Shown here: positions 1-8,898 of the stretch, one piece after another
How the letters are laid out: every line of letters starts with the position of its first letter
How positions within the stretch are numbered: the first letter of the stretch is position 1
DNA from: Mycobacterium sp. 155
Lineage (GTDB): Bacteria; Actinomycetota; Actinomycetes; Mycobacteriales; Mycobacteriaceae
Length of the DNA stretch: 64,000 nucleotides
Direction: 5' to 3'
NCBI RefSeq assembly: GCF_000373905.1
Contig: NZ_KB892705.1
Coordinates: 124,001-188,000 of the forward strand
Position numbers and translations under genes: made by a program
The notes under the pieces: model-generated
The model's database searches: none
Seen by the model: only the letters and a program-made list of their open reading frames with translations
Told to the model about the DNA's origin: nothing

Positions 1-2
1 AC

Positions 3-551
<549 letters not shown>

Positions 552-605
552 TGACGGCCGATTCCGGTAGCGGGACGCCGCTGAATCGGCGGCGAGCCGT
601 CGCGA

Positions 606-1328
606 TCAGGGCGTGATGGTGGTCTGCTCGTCGATCACGGCGGTGGCATCGAGCAGCGCACCCATCTGGTCTTCAAGCCCATCTGCGTTGAGCTGCAACA
701 CATACAGGCCATCCTGGCCGGGGATCACCACGGTCTTCTGGGCGACCACCCGCTTGACGCCCTCGCGCACGTAGCCGCCGCCGAACTGGAACGCTTGGAA
801 CCCGCCGAGGGTGCTGCTGGAGCCGTCGCCCAGTGCCTCGTAGCCGGGCAGGTTTTTGATCTCGTTCGGCGCGTACTCAAGGATCTTCGCGGGGTCGACG
901 TTGCCGGTCAGCCTGGACATCAGTGCGATGACCGACGGCGGATCTGCCGCGAACTCTGGGTCGTCGGAGACGATCGCGTCCCAAGCCCATTCCGGCGTCT
1001 TGTCACCGGCCGGCGACCAACCGGGCGGAACCGGCAGATCCAGTGCCGGCGTGCCCGGATCACCGCGGTGGACCGCAGTTTGGACCAGATTGTTGTCCCG
1101 GATGTAGTCGACGATGGTGTAGTTGGGGCCAGCGGAGGCTGCTGGCGACGGTTCGCCGCTTGGGCCCTGCTTGTCCGGCGTCGTTGTCGCGGTGCTGCTT
1201 TCAGTAGACGTCGACTTGCTGGTGTCCTGCGACTTGTTGCCGGAACCGCAGCCGGCTAGCGAGATGGCGAGCGCGACAGCGGCGATGGCGATGCCGCCAG
1301 ACCGCAGGGACTGCGAAATCGAGGTCAT
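606..1328 (-). CDS. LpqN/LpqT-family lipoprotein
   Basis: A 240-residue exported lipoprotein. The N-terminus has two Ser/Arg-rich turns, a hydrophobic stretch and the lipobox LAGC, followed by a low-complexity Ser/Thr linker (about residues 30-55). The remainder resembles the mycobacterial LpqN/LpqT domain, including a PVPPGW motif near residue 100. The start at 1328 was chosen because it puts the signal peptide at the N-terminus; a start further upstream at 1478 would add 50 Arg/Cys-rich residues with no signal. Family members are anchored in the cell envelope; LpqN has been linked to lipid and mycolate transporter interactions, but the role of this member is unknown. Confidence 0.75.
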   Translation of the reverse strand: MTSISQSLRSGGIAIAAVALAISLAGCGSGNKSQDTSKSTSTESSTATTTPDKQGPSGEPSPAASAGPNYTIVDYIRDNNLVQTAVHRGDPGTPALDLPVPPGWSPAGDKTPEWAWDAIVSDDPEFAADPPSVIALMSRLTGNVDPAKILEYAPNEIKNLPGYEALGDGSSSTLGGFQAFQFGGGYVREGVKRVVAQKTVVIPGQDGLYVLQLNADGLEDQMGALLDATAVIDEQTTITP

Positions 1329-1544
1329 CAGGTCTCCGATCGGTTGGTCGGCACGGTTTCGGCAGGCACGCGCGGTGGTCGCCCGTTGAAATCGGATTGG
1401 AACACACAGCGGCTTGCCACGCGGCAGCATTCGACATTTGCCGGAGTGGCAGTTTCTGGGCTGCGCTTGCGTTATCAAGGATTTCTCGTTGTGAAATCAA
1501 GAAACATTCCAGTTGCGCTCCCATGGCCTGGCCTCGTATGGGCG

Positions 1545-1796
1545 TCAGCACCTGGCGGTGAGCAGCACCATCGGTCTCATCACGGGTAACGGTTGCACCG
1601 AATTCACCGTGCATCGCTCCAGCGGAGCGGCGCCCTGTCCGGTCACCACCACCTGGTAGCCGTCGTGCTCCAACTCGGCCATGGTGTCCTGCGCTGACCC
1701 CACACCCGATGGTGAAGCCATTGCCGGCGCTGCGAGACCGAGCGTGAACGCGGACAGCGCGCCCCCGGCGATCGTCGCATATGCCAACCCATGCAC
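1545..1796 (-). CDS. small secreted protein of unknown function
   Basis: An 83-residue protein with a signal peptide ending AMASPS (cleavage about residue 27) and two cysteines in the mature part that could form one disulfide. The pattern (a helix containing AQDTMAEL, then GYQVVV, a Cys-containing strand and a C-terminal Cys) resembles a common family of small exported mycobacterial proteins of unknown role. The start is GTG; a ribosome-binding site AGGAAGG lies about 8 nt upstream, which supports it. It diverges from the lipoprotein gene at 1935. Function not recognised. Confidence 0.65.
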   Translation of the reverse strand: MHGLAYATIAGGALSAFTLGLAAPAMASPSGVGSAQDTMAELEHDGYQVVVTGQGAAPLERCTVNSVQPLPVMRPMVLLTARC

Positions 1797-1934
1797 TGTC
1801 TTGCCTTCCTGAGTGTTGTCGTCGATTGAGGGTTTACATGTTCAAACCGAGGGTCCCGGAGTTTAATTCCACTGAATCCCAACAGTTGTCAAATGATTGG
1901 CGACTGAAAATCGGTTGACAGTCGTGCTAGACAG

Positions 1935-2600
1935 GTGGTCGTGCGGAAAGCGGCGGCCGCATTGGCCATGACGTGGGGTGTGACGGCGTGTGCTGGACCG
2001 CCTGCACCGAGCACGGTGCCCACGTCGTTAACGACCGTCGGCCCGGCCATGATGAATCCGGCGAGGATCGACCGAGTGCGCCAGAATCTGCCCACCGGCT
2101 ATGAGATCGCCGCGATTGACAAGCGCGTCACACCGATGGCCCTTTGGGGATTCGGCTCACAGTGGACGGCCGATCCGCCGCAGTGCGCGGCGTTGGCAGC
2201 ACCGGCGGTGGATCCGGCCACCGCACGCGGTTGGTCGGGTTCGGGTCCGGGCGGAATCGTCTATGCCGTCGTGGCGCGGACAACGGCGCAACAGGATCCG
2301 GCTCTCGGCGAACAGTGCGAAGAGTGGTCTGTCAGCGGCGGCCACAGCAACGGCACGGTGATGACCGTTGCCGCACCAGCCATCCCCGATGCCCGCACCA
2401 CCGGCATGACGACCGCGATCTCGACCGTCGTCGAGGGTGGCAACGAAACCCGTTCGCACGCCGACACGTTCACCGCCGATCTGGGTGAGTTTCACTGCTT
2501 CGTCACCGTCGTCGCCGACCCGGGCTCGCCGTCCCCGCCACTCGGCGCGGACTTCGCTGCGGACCTGTTGGTGAAAACGGTGTCGGCGATGCGTGGCTGA
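1935..2600 (+). CDS. DUF5642-like lipoprotein
   Basis: 221 residues starting at GTG, with a short hydrophobic N-terminus ending in the lipobox-like VTAC (Cys about residue 19). The mature part begins with a segment around NPARIDRVRQNLPTGYE that resembles DUF5642 proteins, a mycobacterial exported family of unknown function. The next gene, at 2629, encodes a second lipoprotein of similar plan on the same strand, so the two are probably co-transcribed. No enzymatic motif is visible. Confidence 0.7.
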   Translation: MVVRKAAAALAMTWGVTACAGPPAPSTVPTSLTTVGPAMMNPARIDRVRQNLPTGYEIAAIDKRVTPMALWGFGSQWTADPPQCAALAAPAVDPATARGWSGSGPGGIVYAVVARTTAQQDPALGEQCEEWSVSGGHSNGTVMTVAAPAIPDARTTGMTTAISTVVEGGNETRSHADTFTADLGEFHCFVTVVADPGSPSPPLGADFAADLLVKTVSAMRG

Positions 2601-2628
2601 GCCGGTAGCTCCCGGTAAGTTGGCAGCG

Positions 2629-3303
2629 ATGCCGAACCGGAACGTGCTACCTGTCATCGCAGGCACCGTCGTCAGTGCCTGCACTTTGGTGGCCTGCAGT
2701 CACTCGGACAAGCAGGCGTATCCCAATGCCGACATCGCCAACGTGACCCAGGTGAAGACGGATTTTGGGCCCGAGTTCAAGGTGACGGACATCGCGCCCA
2801 CGGGGATCGATCCGAAAATACTTGCGCCACAGAAGATCCCGCCAGGAATGGCCTTTGAGCCCGCTGACTGCTCGAAATTCGCCGAAGGGCAGACTTTTCC
2901 CCCCGGGCTCAAGGGCAATATGGCCGCCTCGGTGGCCGAGGGGGCCGGTCAGCGGTTCATCGTGCTCGCCGTGGAAACCTCCGAGCCGATCCCGGTGAAC
3001 CACCCCGGTGACGAGTGTAAGCAGGTGAAGTTCGCCGGACCGGGTTCGCGCGGGCAGGTGGACGTGGTCGAGGCGCCGAAGATCGACGGCGTACCCACTC
3101 TCGGCACGCACCGGGTGGTGCAGACCTGGGTTCAGGGGCATTCCCGGACCGGCGAGCTGTACAACTACGTGGCGAGCTTCGGGCCCTACCTCGTGATCGT
3201 CACCGCCAACCCGCTGGTGCTGCCCGAGAAGCCGGTGACGCCCGTCGATACCGGAAAGGCGCGTGACCTGCTGACCGCCGCGGTCGCCGCGGTTAAGGGC
3301 TGA
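2629..3303 (+). CDS. DUF5642-like lipoprotein, second of a tandem pair
   Basis: 224 residues from the ATG at 2629; an in-frame GTG at 2593 would add 12 residues and overlap the preceding gene. I prefer 2629 because it leaves a normal lipoprotein signal ending in LVAC (Cys about residue 23). The mature protein has the same layout as its upstream neighbour: a polar segment, a proposed binding domain containing two cysteines (ADCSKF and DECKQV), and a C-terminal helix. The pair probably arose by tandem duplication. It converges on the AlkB-like gene with an 8-bp gap. Confidence 0.7.
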   Translation: MPNRNVLPVIAGTVVSACTLVACSHSDKQAYPNADIANVTQVKTDFGPEFKVTDIAPTGIDPKILAPQKIPPGMAFEPADCSKFAEGQTFPPGLKGNMAASVAEGAGQRFIVLAVETSEPIPVNHPGDECKQVKFAGPGSRGQVDVVEAPKIDGVPTLGTHRVVQTWVQGHSRTGELYNYVASFGPYLVIVTANPLVLPEKPVTPVDTGKARDLLTAAVAAVKG

Positions 3304-3311
3304 TCCGCCGG

Positions 3312-3908
3312 TCAGCGCACGCCGTGCGGCCGGAACTGGATGCTGATCCGCGGACCGACCAGCCTGCTGGTCTTCGGTATCGAATGCTCCCAGGTGCGCT
3401 GGCATGAGCCACCCATGACCAGCAGGTCGCCGTGCCGGTGCTGTAACCGCAGTGCATGCCCGCCACCGCGTGGGCGCAGCGCGAAAACCCTTGTCGCACC
3501 GAGGCATACGATGGCCACCATGGTGTCCTCGGTGCGCCCGCGGCCGATGGTGTCCCCATGCCATGCCACGCTGTCGTTGCCGTCGCGGTACATGCACAGC
3601 CCGGCGGTCGTGAACGGTTCGCCGAGCTCACCGCCGTAGGTGTCGTTGAGCCGGCGCCGGATCTGCTTGAGCCGGGGATGCGGCACCGGTTCGTTGACCA
3701 GATGGTGAAAGCTGACCAGCCGAGGTACGTCGACCACCCGGTCGTACATCTCGCGCTGCTCGGCGCGCCATGGGATGGTGTCCATCAGGTCCTCGAACAG
3801 CGAATCAGCGTCGGGCAGCCAACCGGAACGCAGCTCCACCCAGGCCCCATTGCCGAGTCTGCGACGTTCCGCGTGCTCGAACAGCGAGCCTTGCAGCGCC
3901 AGCTCCAT
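3312..3908 (-). CDS. AlkB-like Fe(II)/2-oxoglutarate-dependent dioxygenase
   Basis: 198 residues. The jelly-roll signature is complete: the iron ligands H and D in WHGDTIG (about residues 117-120), a second His in TWEHSIPK (about residue 175) and the 2-oxoglutarate-binding Arg in GPRISIQFR (about residue 189). These residues define the AlkB family, which removes alkyl groups from nucleic acid bases by oxidation. It corresponds in position and sequence type to Rv1000c. It sits upstream of soxR on the same strand with a 33-bp gap. Whether the substrate is DNA, RNA or another molecule cannot be told from sequence. Confidence 0.85.
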   Translation of the reverse strand: MELALQGSLFEHAERRRLGNGAWVELRSGWLPDADSLFEDLMDTIPWRAEQREMYDRVVDVPRLVSFHHLVNEPVPHPRLKQIRRRLNDTYGGELGEPFTTAGLCMYRDGNDSVAWHGDTIGRGRTEDTMVAIVCLGATRVFALRPRGGGHALRLQHRHGDLLVMGGSCQRTWEHSIPKTSRLVGPRISIQFRPHGVR

Positions 3909-3941
3909 GGCCGCGAGTGTATCGCACAGACGTTCGATACG

Positions 3942-4373
3942 TCAGAGGCGAGAGGCTCCCGGGCCCTGCCCGGCCAACACGTCCCCGGGGTTGGTCAGCA
4001 GGCAGGTTTTCAGGCTCAGGCAGCCGCAGCCGATGCAGCCGGTCAGATTGTCCCGCAAACGTTGTAGATGCAGGATGCGGTCGTCGAGATCCTGCCGCCA
4101 GCCCGCCGAAAGTTTGGCCCAGTCCTTGCTGGTCGGTACCCGGTCGGTGGGCAGGGTGGCGAGCGCTTCGCGGATCCGGGCCAGCGGGATGCCGAGGCGC
4201 TGTGACATTCGGATGAACGCCACCCGGCGCAGTGTCTCGCGGGCGTATCGGCGCTGGTTGCCTGACGTGCGACGGCTGTTGATGAGCCCTTCGCGTTCGT
4301 AGAAGTGCAGAGCTGAGACCGCCACGCCGCTCCGGCGGGCCAGCTCGCCCGGAGTCAGCTCGTGCGTGTCCAT
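3942..4373 (-). CDS. soxR: SoxR-type redox-sensing MerR regulator
   Basis: 143 residues. The N-terminus is a MerR winged helix ([20 protein letters not shown]), followed by a dimerisation helix and the SoxR iron-sulfur signature C-x2-C-x-C-x5-C ([12 protein letters not shown], about residues 112-123) that binds one [2Fe-2S] cluster. SoxR proteins are activated when the cluster is oxidised by redox-cycling compounds or nitric oxide. The gene is divergent from arcA across a 48-bp gap holding a symmetrical TAGGGT palindrome. A -10-like TAGGGT (minus strand, 4383-4388) lies 9 nt before the ATG, so the mRNA may be leaderless. Confidence 0.88.
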   Translation of the reverse strand: MDTHELTPGELARRSGVAVSALHFYEREGLINSRRTSGNQRRYARETLRRVAFIRMSQRLGIPLARIREALATLPTDRVPTSKDWAKLSAGWRQDLDDRILHLQRLRDNLTGCIGCGCLSLKTCLLTNPGDVLAGQGPGASRL

Positions 4374-4381
4374 GACACCTA

Positions 4382-4409
4382 AACCCTACTTGAGGTGATG
4401 CTTAGGGTT
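4382..4409. promoter_or_regulatory. divergent soxR/arcA promoter with symmetrical -10 elements
   Basis: Two arms, AACCCTA (4382-4388) and TAGGGTT (4403-4409), form an inverted repeat separated by 14 bp. On the outward-facing strands each arm contains TAGGGT, a good mycobacterial -10 hexamer (TANNNT): the left one is 9 nt from the soxR ATG, the right one about 13 nt from the proposed arcA GTG. The space between them is the natural place for a SoxR dimer. The symmetry is seen directly; SoxR binding is inferred. Confidence 0.45.
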
Positions 4410-4421
4410 ACCGTTCTCGTT

Positions 4422-5627
4422 GTGGCTGACGTTGTGCTGGGCTCCAACTCCGAGGTTGGCACGCTGCGGGTTGCTATTTTGCATCGCCCGGGGCCTGAAC
4501 TGCAGCGACTGACGCCGCGCAACAACGATGCCCTGCTGTTCGACGGCCTGCCGTGGGTCTCCAAGGCGCAGCAGGAACATGACGCTTTCGCCGAGCTGCT
4601 GCGCTCGCGCGGCGTCGAGGTGCTGTTGCTGGCCGACCTGCTCACCGAGGCGCTTGCCAGCGGTGCGGCCCGGATGCACGGCATATCGGCTGCAGTGGAC
4701 GGGCGCCGCCTGGGTCTGCCTCTGGCGCAGGAACTCTCGGTTTACCTGCGGACTCTGGGGCCCACCGCGCTGGCGCACGTGCTGATGGCAGGCATGACGT
4801 TCAACGAATTGCCGTTCAGTGGTTCGGAGATCTCGCTGGTGCGGCGAATGCACCACGGCGGCGACTTCGTCATCGACCCACTGCCGAACCTGCTGTTCAC
4901 CCGCGACTCGTCGATCTGGATCGGGCCGCGCGTGGCCATTCCGTCGCTGGCCCTGCCCGCGCGGGTGCGGGAGACCTCGCTCACCGACCTGATCTACGCC
5001 CACCATCCACGATTCCTCGGGGTCCGGCGAGCCTACGAATCTCGGTCGGCCCCGGTCGAGGGTGGCGATGTGCTGCTGTTGGCCCCCGGTGTCATCGCGG
5101 TGGGAGTGGGGGAGCGTACGACGCCCGCCGGCGCGGAAGCCTTGGCGCGCAGCCTGTTCGATGACGATCTCGCCCACACGGTCCTCGCGGTGCCGATCGC
5201 CCAGGAGCGGGCCCAGATGCACCTGGACACCGTCTGCACGATGGTCGACGTCGATGCCGTGGTGATGTACCCGAACATTGTGGATTCGTTGTCTGCGTTC
5301 ACCATTCACCGTGAAGACCGTGGCGTGCGGATCGACGACGCAGTGCCGTTCGTCCGCGCCGCCGCCGAGGCGATGGGCATCGACAAGCTGCGGGTGATCG
5401 ACACCGGGCTGGACCCTGTCACCGCCGAACGTGAGCAGTGGGACGATGGCAACAACACCCTGGCGGTCGCGCCGGGTGTGGTGGTCGCCTACGAGCGCAA
5501 TGCCCAAACCAACGCGCGGCTTGCCGATTCCGGTATCGAGGTGCTGGCGATCGCGGCCTCGGAGCTGGGCACCGGACGCGGCGGGCCGCGCTGCATGTCG
5601 TGCCCGGCCGCTCGGGACCCGCTCTAG
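4422..5627 (+). CDS. arcA: arginine deiminase
   Basis: 401 residues from GTG 4422. It hydrolyses L-arginine to citrulline and ammonia (EC 3.5.3.6), cytosolic. The guanidino-modifying fold is recognisable from the N-terminal LGSNSEVG, the FTRDSS motif, the HxD-type MHLDTVCTM segment and the C-terminal nucleophile region GGPRCMSCP, where the first Cys is catalytic. It closely matches Rv1001. In-frame starts at 4395, 4398, 4422 and 4434 are possible; 4422 was chosen because 4395/4398 lie inside the divergent promoter and 4422 follows its -10 by a short leader. No arcB or arcC is adjacent, so ATP generation by a full ADI pathway is not evident here. Confidence 0.88.
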   Translation: MADVVLGSNSEVGTLRVAILHRPGPELQRLTPRNNDALLFDGLPWVSKAQQEHDAFAELLRSRGVEVLLLADLLTEALASGAARMHGISAAVDGRRLGLPLAQELSVYLRTLGPTALAHVLMAGMTFNELPFSGSEISLVRRMHHGGDFVIDPLPNLLFTRDSSIWIGPRVAIPSLALPARVRETSLTDLIYAHHPRFLGVRRAYESRSAPVEGGDVLLLAPGVIAVGVGERTTPAGAEALARSLFDDDLAHTVLAVPIAQERAQMHLDTVCTMVDVDAVVMYPNIVDSLSAFTIHREDRGVRIDDAVPFVRAAAEAMGIDKLRVIDTGLDPVTAEREQWDDGNNTLAVAPGVVVAYERNAQTNARLADSGIEVLAIAASELGTGRGGPRCMSCPAARDPL

Positions 5628-5641
5628 GCTGTTTCGGCGTC

Positions 5642-5696
5642 GAGATTGCGCTCACGGCTGTGATCGATGCGAATTTACGACCCTCTGCGCAATCTC
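5642..5696. repeat. palindromic repeat, copy 1
   Basis: The arms GAGATTGCGC (5642-5651) and GCGCAATCTC (5687-5696) are perfectly complementary around a 35-bp centre that includes GGCTGTG and ACGACCCT. A related element sits at 6414-6472, on the other side of the pseudogene. The pseudogene stop codon (5675-5677) lies inside this palindrome. Confidence 0.7.
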
Positions 5697-6369
5697 AACG
5701 CTTCGCGGACCCTGTGCAGAATGAATGCGCGGCTATGCTCGGCCACCACGTGGATGTCGATCCAGCCTTCACGGGCCACGAGTTCGTTGCGGCCGATGTC
5801 GTGGACATAGCGGGGGCGCTCCGTGGCGTGGTGTTTACCGTCATAGTCGACCCCGACCATCGGCTCGTCGTACCCCATGTCGATGAATGCTTCGTTGAAG
5901 CCGTCGGTCACTCGAATCTGCGTGCGTGGTCGCGGTAGGCCGTCATCGATCAAGATGAGCCGTGTTCGGGTTTCCTGGGGTGACTCGGCACCGCCGTCCA
6001 TCAAATCCAGTGCGACCTCAGCCCGCCGCAATCCGCGTGCCCGTGGGTAGCGTTCGGCGAGCCGAAGAGCGTCCAGCGCCTTGACGTCAGTAGCCCGGGC
6101 GAGTGCGTCAAGATGTCTCACGGCCGTGTTCCGGTGTAGGTGACGCGCGAGATCCAGCGCGGTTCGCTGGGGCGTCGTCACTGGTAGGCCCGAGATTTCG
6201 ACAATCTCGTCGGCGTCGATGCGCTCGTTGCGTACGACAATCCCCGATGGTGGGCGGCCGCCAGCGCCAGATAGACGTCGGGAAAGATCGCGGTGTAGTT
6301 CCATCGCAGGGCACTGCGAGTGAGGGCACCACGTTTGAGCATCTCGCTGCCGATGAAAACCTCTTGCAT
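5675..6369 (-). pseudogene. DUF559/AbiEi-like protein, disrupted by internal deletion and frameshift
   Basis: The N-terminal part (from ATG 6369: MQEVFIGSEMLKRG then LRWNY and FPDVYLA) is in one frame, while the remainder (PPSGIVVRNERI onward to a vsr/DUF559-like domain with GVDYDGKHH and a C-terminal helix) continues in another frame. Intact relatives, common in mycobacteria, have about 50 residues between these two segments; here they are missing and the frame is broken at about 6245-6300. The family has an antitoxin-like N-terminus and a restriction-endonuclease-like C-terminus; biological role poorly known. Palindromic repeats flank both ends. An ATG at 6304 could still give a 209-residue C-terminal protein, so residual expression is possible. 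Confidence 0.65.
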
Positions 6370-6413
6370 GTCGTGATGGTGGGATGCGAGACCGACAAAT
6401 ACTGGTGTCAACG

Positions 6414-6472
6414 TTGAAATTGCGCCCAGGGCTGTGGATAACTCGAAATCACGACCCTGAACGCAATTTCAA
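6414..6472. repeat. palindromic repeat, copy 2
   Basis: The arms TTGAAATTGCG (6414-6424) and CGCAATTTCAA (6462-6472) are perfectly complementary; an inner pair CAGGG/CCCTG extends the stem. The centre shares GGGCTGTG and ACGACCCT with copy 1 at 5642-5696, so the two are diverged copies of one element, here placed just upstream of the DUF559-type pseudogene and downstream of pmt. Confidence 0.7.
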
Positions 6473-6486
6473 AACACGAAACCCAC

Positions 6487-8037
6487 CTACCGCCAACTCG
6501 GCAGCACGATCTCCAGGTTCCACGTGCCCTGGGAGATCGGCAGCCCGGTGAGAATCGGGTACATCCACGCGAAGTTGGTGATGACCAGCGCAACATAGCC
6601 GCACACCACCATCAGGCCCAGCGTTCGGCGCTCGGGGTTCTGGTGTGGCTTGTACAGGATGTCGCCGAGGATCAGTGCGATGGCCAGCACCATGAACGGC
6701 GCCATCACCACGGCGTAGAAGAAGTACATCTGCCGGTCGATATCGGCGAACCAGGGCAGAAAACCCGCCGCGTAGCCGACAAGCACCACGGCGTAGCGCC
6801 AGTCGCGGCGGATGACGGCCCGCCACAACGCCCAGCCGATGACCGGCACCGCGATGAACCACATGGCCGGGGTGCCCGCGAGCATCACCGCCTTGACGCA
6901 CGACTGCGCTCCGCAGCCCGGCACATCGTGGTTGTCGATCGCGTACAGCACGGGCCGTAGCGACATCGGCCAGGTCCACGGCTTGGATTCCCAGGGATGG
7001 TGGTTGCCCGCGGCATTCGTCAGCCCGGCGTGGAAGTGGTAGACCGTGTACGTGTAATGCCACAGTGAGCGGATCGCATCGGGCAACGGCAGCAGCGAAT
7101 CCGGGCCGATCGACTGTCCGACCTCGTGGCGATCGACGGCGGTCTCGGAAGCGAACCACGGCCCGTACGAAGCGAAGTACACCCCGAACGGGATGAGGCC
7201 CAGCGCGTACACCGCCGGCCCCAGATCGCGTCGCAGCACGCCCTGCCACGGTTGTGGCACCTTGTACTGCCTGCGCGCGACGACGTCGAGCGCCAGCGTC
7301 ATCACACCGAAGAACATCACGTAGTACAGCCCGGACCACTTCGTGGCGCAGGCCAGACCTAGCAGGACCCCTGCGCCGAACCGCCACCACCGGACTCCCA
7401 GGCGCGGGCCCCATGGCGTCTCGGCGATCCGGCCCTCGGCATAGGCGATGTACATGCGTTCCCGCACCTGATCGCGGTCGACCATGAGGGCGCCGAAGGC
7501 CGCGACCACGAACAGCACTTGGAATCCGTCCAGCAGCGCGGTGCGGGACGCGACGAAGGTGGCCCCGTCTGCGATCAGCAGCAGGCCGGCGATCCCGCCG
7601 ACCAGCGTCGAACGGCTGATCCGCCGCGCAATCCGGGCCACGAGAACCACGAGGATCACCCCGCACACCGCGCCCGAGAAACGCCACCCCACGCCGTTGT
7701 AGCCGAACAGCGCCTCACCGAGGGCGATCAACTGCTTGCCGACCGGAGGGTGGACCACCAGGCCGTAGCCAGGATTGTCCTCGACCCCGTGGTTGAACAG
7801 CATCTGCCAGGCCTGCGGCGCGTAGTGCTTCTCGTCGAAGATCGGCGTGCCGGCGTCGGTCGGCGAGCCGAGGTTCAAGAACCGGCTGACCGCGGCCAGC
7901 GCGGCGATCACGGCCGTCATCGCCCAACCCTGCAGCCGGTCGACCGGCCCGAAATCGGCGGGCGGAATCAGCGGCGCCGGGCTTATGAGCGGAACCGCGT
8001 CCTGCGCCGTCGGGGTCTCGGTGGCGGTGGCGGTCAC
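6487..8037 (-). CDS. pmt: protein O-mannosyltransferase
   Basis: 516 residues, a polytopic membrane enzyme of the GT39/PMT superfamily that transfers mannose from polyprenyl-phosphomannose to Ser/Thr of secreted proteins in the membrane. It matches Rv1002c. The conserved acidic pair appears in the first extracytoplasmic loop (FDEKHYAPQAW, about residues 70-80), followed by about ten hydrophobic segments; a HHPWESKPWTWP motif lies in a later loop. Start GTG 8037 is supported by TACGAT (minus strand, 8045-8050), a -10 hexamer exactly 7 nt upstream, implying a leaderless mRNA. An ATG further upstream, inside rsmI, is rejected. Confidence 0.92.
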   Translation of the reverse strand: MTATATETPTAQDAVPLISPAPLIPPADFGPVDRLQGWAMTAVIAALAAVSRFLNLGSPTDAGTPIFDEKHYAPQAWQMLFNHGVEDNPGYGLVVHPPVGKQLIALGEALFGYNGVGWRFSGAVCGVILVVLVARIARRISRSTLVGGIAGLLLIADGATFVASRTALLDGFQVLFVVAAFGALMVDRDQVRERMYIAYAEGRIAETPWGPRLGVRWWRFGAGVLLGLACATKWSGLYYVMFFGVMTLALDVVARRQYKVPQPWQGVLRRDLGPAVYALGLIPFGVYFASYGPWFASETAVDRHEVGQSIGPDSLLPLPDAIRSLWHYTYTVYHFHAGLTNAAGNHHPWESKPWTWPMSLRPVLYAIDNHDVPGCGAQSCVKAVMLAGTPAMWFIAVPVIGWALWRAVIRRDWRYAVVLVGYAAGFLPWFADIDRQMYFFYAVVMAPFMVLAIALILGDILYKPHQNPERRTLGLMVVCGYVALVITNFAWMYPILTGLPISQGTWNLEIVLPSWR

Positions 8038-8044
8038 GCAAGCG

Positions 8045-8054
8045 ATCGTAGGCT
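8045..8054. promoter_or_regulatory. overlapping divergent -10 elements of pmt and rsmI
   Basis: Within ATCGTAGGCT, TAGGCT (8049-8054, plus) and TACGAT (8050-8045, minus) are both TANNNT -10 hexamers and share the central TA. Each lies exactly 7 nt from the GTG start of its gene (rsmI 8062, pmt 8037), the spacing expected of leaderless mycobacterial transcripts. The whole intergenic gap is 24 bp. Confidence 0.6.
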
Positions 8055-8061
8055 GTCGGGC

Positions 8062-8898
8062 GTGACACCCGGGAAACTGCTGATCGGCGCGACGCCGTTG
8101 GGCCAGCCATCGGATGCCTCCGCCCGGCTGGTTGCGGCGCTGGCAGACGCGGATATCGTGGCCGCTGAGGACACCCGCCGGATCCGCGTGCTGGCGCAGG
8201 CGCTGGGCGTCACACCCAAAGGGCGGGTGCTGAGTTTCTTCGACCAGAACGAGGCCGGCCGGGTGCCGGGCCTGGTCGAGGAGATCGCCGCAGGGGCGAC
8301 GGTGCTGGTGGTCAGTGACGCCGGGATGCCGTTGATCAACGATCCGGGCTACCGGCTGGTGGCCGCGTGTATAGAAGCTGGGTGGCCCGTGTCTTGCCTG
8401 CCGGGCCCGTCGGCCGTGACGACCGCGCTGGCGGTGTCTGGGCTGGCGTCCGACCGGTTCTGCTTCGAGGGTTTCGCGCCGCGCAAGCAGGCCGCCCGCA
8501 TGGCGTGGCTGCGCAGCTTGGCCGGCGAGCTGCGCACCTGCGTGTTCTTCGAATCCCCCCGCCGACTCGCCGACACCCTGCGCGATGCTGTCGAAATGCT
8601 GGGTCCGCAGCGACGCGTCGTCGTGTGCCGTGAACTCACCAAGACCCACGAGGAGATCAAGCGAGGCACACTGGCCGAGCTTGCCGAGTGGGCCGTCGAC
8701 GGCGTGCTGGGGGAGATCACGGTGGTGCTCGCCGGTGCCACACCGAGCGCTGACCTACCCACCCTGATCGCCGAAGTCGAAGAGCTGGTCGACGCCGGAG
8801 CCCGGGTCAAGGATGCCTGCGCCGAGGTGATCGCGGCTCATCCGGGCGCACCGTCACGACGTGAGCTCTACGACGCCGTGCTGCGGGCCCGGGGCTGA
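8062..8898 (+). CDS. rsmI: 16S rRNA 2'-O-ribose C1402 methyltransferase RsmI
   Basis: 278 residues. The tetrapyrrole-methylase fold is shown by the N-terminal LLIGATPLGQPSD (usually GTPIGNLxD), AAEDTRRIRVL, the VVSDAGMPLINDPGYRLV SAM-binding region (about residues 85-102) and CLPGPSAVTTALAVSGL. The enzyme methylates the ribose of C1402 in 16S rRNA using SAM. It matches Rv1003. Start GTG 8062 is set by a TAGGCT hexamer 7 nt upstream. The 3' end overlaps the convergent pabB gene by 31 bp. Confidence 0.93.
   Translation: MTPGKLLIGATPLGQPSDASARLVAALADADIVAAEDTRRIRVLAQALGVTPKGRVLSFFDQNEAGRVPGLVEEIAAGATVLVVSDAGMPLINDPGYRLVAACIEAGWPVSCLPGPSAVTTALAVSGLASDRFCFEGFAPRKQAARMAWLRSLAGELRTCVFFESPRRLADTLRDAVEMLGPQRRVVVCRELTKTHEEIKRGTLAELAEWAVDGVLGEITVVLAGATPSADLPTLIAEVEELVDAGARVKDACAEVIAAHPGAPSRRELYDAVLRARG

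Noticed and set aside
1201..1614. 137-residue minus-strand frame overlapping the first lipoprotein gene
   Set aside because: Out of frame with the recognised LpqN-type protein and His/Arg-rich.
4386..5507. 373-residue open frame antisense to arcA
   Set aside because: Composition is typical of a shadow frame (His/Arg/Gln-rich) and the opposite strand encodes a well-recognised arginine deiminase.
7519..8061. Upstream extension of rsmI into pmt
   Set aside because: The conserved RsmI sequence begins at the GTG 8062, and the extension overlaps the pmt coding strand out of frame.
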